Source: Rhopalosiphum padi
Taxonomy: Eukaryota > Arthropoda > Insecta > Hemiptera > Aphididae
Assembly: GCF_020882245.1 (NCBI RefSeq)
Contig: NC_083597.1
Span: forward strand, 54,352,152 to 54,416,151
Direction of reading: 5' to 3'
Length of the DNA: 64,000 nucleotides
The notes under the pieces were generated by a model. The model made no database searches. It had not been told where the DNA came from and was given only the letters and a program-made list of their open reading frames with translations. The first letter of the stretch is position 1. Every line of letters begins with the position of its first letter. The position numbers were made by a program, and so were the translations under genes. This document shows, piece after piece, positions 63,101 to 64,000 of this stretch.

Positions 63101-64000
63101 ACCATTAACACCGTAATAACAATAGTCGTATTCGTATACCGCGATTACTGCCTCGTTCGACCGCATTTAACTGGAAATTATTATGTTTTGAGTCTTGTTA
63201 AATAACGATACCGAATATACAATATATATATATTTTTTTTTTTTCACGCGAAAAACGAGTTTTGAAAAAGTTGTTAGTGGAATTGGAATTTTGGCCGCTC
63301 AGAACTATTGGGATTCCTGATGCCGCCGCGCAGGGACAAAAACAACGGAGGTACGAAAAATACGGTGACGAAAACTTGCCGGCGGGAGTGATCTATATAC
63401 AGCAACGGCAGAAGTGGCGGTGTTTGGGAATAAAAAATATATGATATTTTATATATATATATACACACATATAATAATATACTCCTATATAGCTCGGCGG
63501 TGGTGGTGTCAGTCTGATTACTAGGACGGCAGTGACGGCGCGGCGACCCGTTCAAAGGCGGCGAGCGAACGAGCGGGTCCCTCCGGGGCGTACACACGCA
63601 TAATATTATCGGCAGTGGCGGCGGCCGCGCGTCCCGGGTACCTGCCACTACTACTACTACCACCACCGCCTACCGCCACTACCTGCTGCTGCTGCTGTTG
63701 CTGCTACTGCTGCTGCTGCTGCTGCTACTCTGCTGCTGCTGTCGTCCTCAGCATCGCGCGGGCGGCGGGTTACGTACACCAAACACAATTATGCAGCCGC
63801 CGCGTGCGCCACCCTCAAATATATATATATATATTATATATATGCGTGTGTGTGTGTGTGTGTTGTATACATAATACATACACCTACGCGCGTATACGGG
63901 GAGATAGAGACATCGTTAACGGCGTGCAATTGAATTATACACGGAGCGACGTTCGCCCAATCCCGCGCCGACAGCACGACCGGGCCTCGTTATCCCCGGC
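63101..64000. promoter_or_regulatory. GC-rich, CpG-rich island running off the right edge
   Basis: GC content climbs from 63250 and becomes very high after 63490, with CpG-dense unique sequence, CTA/CCA and CTG triplet arrays, an (AT)n at 63817-63842 and a (GT)n at 63844-63862. It looks like the edge of a promoter or first-exon region of a gene lying to the right. Frames crossing it on either strand (for example 63262-63444 plus and 63274-63666 minus) lack an ATG start and recognisable domains. Direction of transcription cannot be told. Confidence 0.35.
63683..63741. repeat. (CTG/CAG)n trinucleotide array
   Basis: About 19 CTG-type triplets with TTG, CTA and CTC interruptions and one frame slip. 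In the CAG direction the serine and alanine phases run into TAG, and the glutamine phase is broken by TAG at the interruption, so a clean poly-Q exon across the whole array is excluded. Confidence 0.85.

Noticed and set aside
63274..63666. 130-codon minus-strand frame at the right edge
   Set aside because: Opens from GTG within a CCA/CTA array rather than an ATG and has no domain; GTG starts are not used in this kind of genome.
1..64000. tRNA genes, known conserved microRNAs, homeobox or zinc-finger exons, CRISPR arrays, bacterial-type operons
   Set aside because: Looked for B-box words, familiar microRNA seeds, homeodomain WFQNRR coding and regular spacer arrays by eye; none found. A covariance-model search would be needed to exclude diverged RNA genes.

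Overview
The window is animal nuclear DNA that is mostly free of genes. It is strongly AT-rich, with runs such as TAATATTATTATA and many TAGGTAC/GTACCTA words. It carries decayed non-LTR retrotransposons, several copies of short interspersed repeats, and long dinucleotide and trinucleotide microsatellites. There are no operons, ribosome binding sites or long complex open frames. Base composition, word usage and the style of the reverse-transcriptase remnants suggest a hemipteran insect, most likely an aphid. That is recognition and inference, not proof. No intact cellular protein-coding gene, tRNA, rRNA, known microRNA or CRISPR array could be supported. The longest open frames lie in triplet-repeat, GC-rich DNA, where stop codons are scarce by composition.

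Layout. 1-0.9 kb holds the 3' end of a decayed R1-type non-LTR element on the minus strand. It is split by a ~503 bp insertion flanked by a perfect 8 bp target duplication. 0.9-19 kb is AT-rich DNA with a few GC-elevated patches (2.1-2.4, 5.0-5.7, 10.3-10.7, 17.6-18.7 kb) and three hairpins. 19.05-20.5 kb is a GC-rich, CpG-rich, triplet- and CT-repeat island that looks like a promoter or first-exon region. 20.5-38 kb is AT-rich with interspersed repeats at 22.6, 24.8, 32.1 and 32.7 kb and GC-elevated islands at 25.9-26.6, 29.8-31.0 and 37.9-38.2 kb. 38.58-39.5 kb is a collinear but internally deleted endonuclease/RT-type non-LTR ORF2 remnant on the minus strand. 40.0-40.6 kb and 46.55-47.95 kb are two more GC-elevated islands, the second with a very long (GT)n tract. 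48-60 kb is AT-rich with repeats at 50.6, 52.4, 52.7 and 59.1 kb and one island at 51.5-51.8 kb. Islands at 60.35-60.78 and 61.8-62.16 kb precede a strongly GC-rich, CTG/CCG-rich island from 63.1 kb that runs off the right edge.

Interpretation. The alternation of long AT-rich deserts with short, non-repetitive GC-elevated islands is what one expects in a large intron or intergenic regulatory landscape, perhaps of a developmental gene whose exons lie outside the window. This is inference: nothing inside names the gene. No novel multi-gene system is visible. The best-supported observations are the nested insertion at the left end, the internally deleted RT remnant at 38.6-39.5 kb, and a four-copy interspersed repeat family with blocks shared on both strands.
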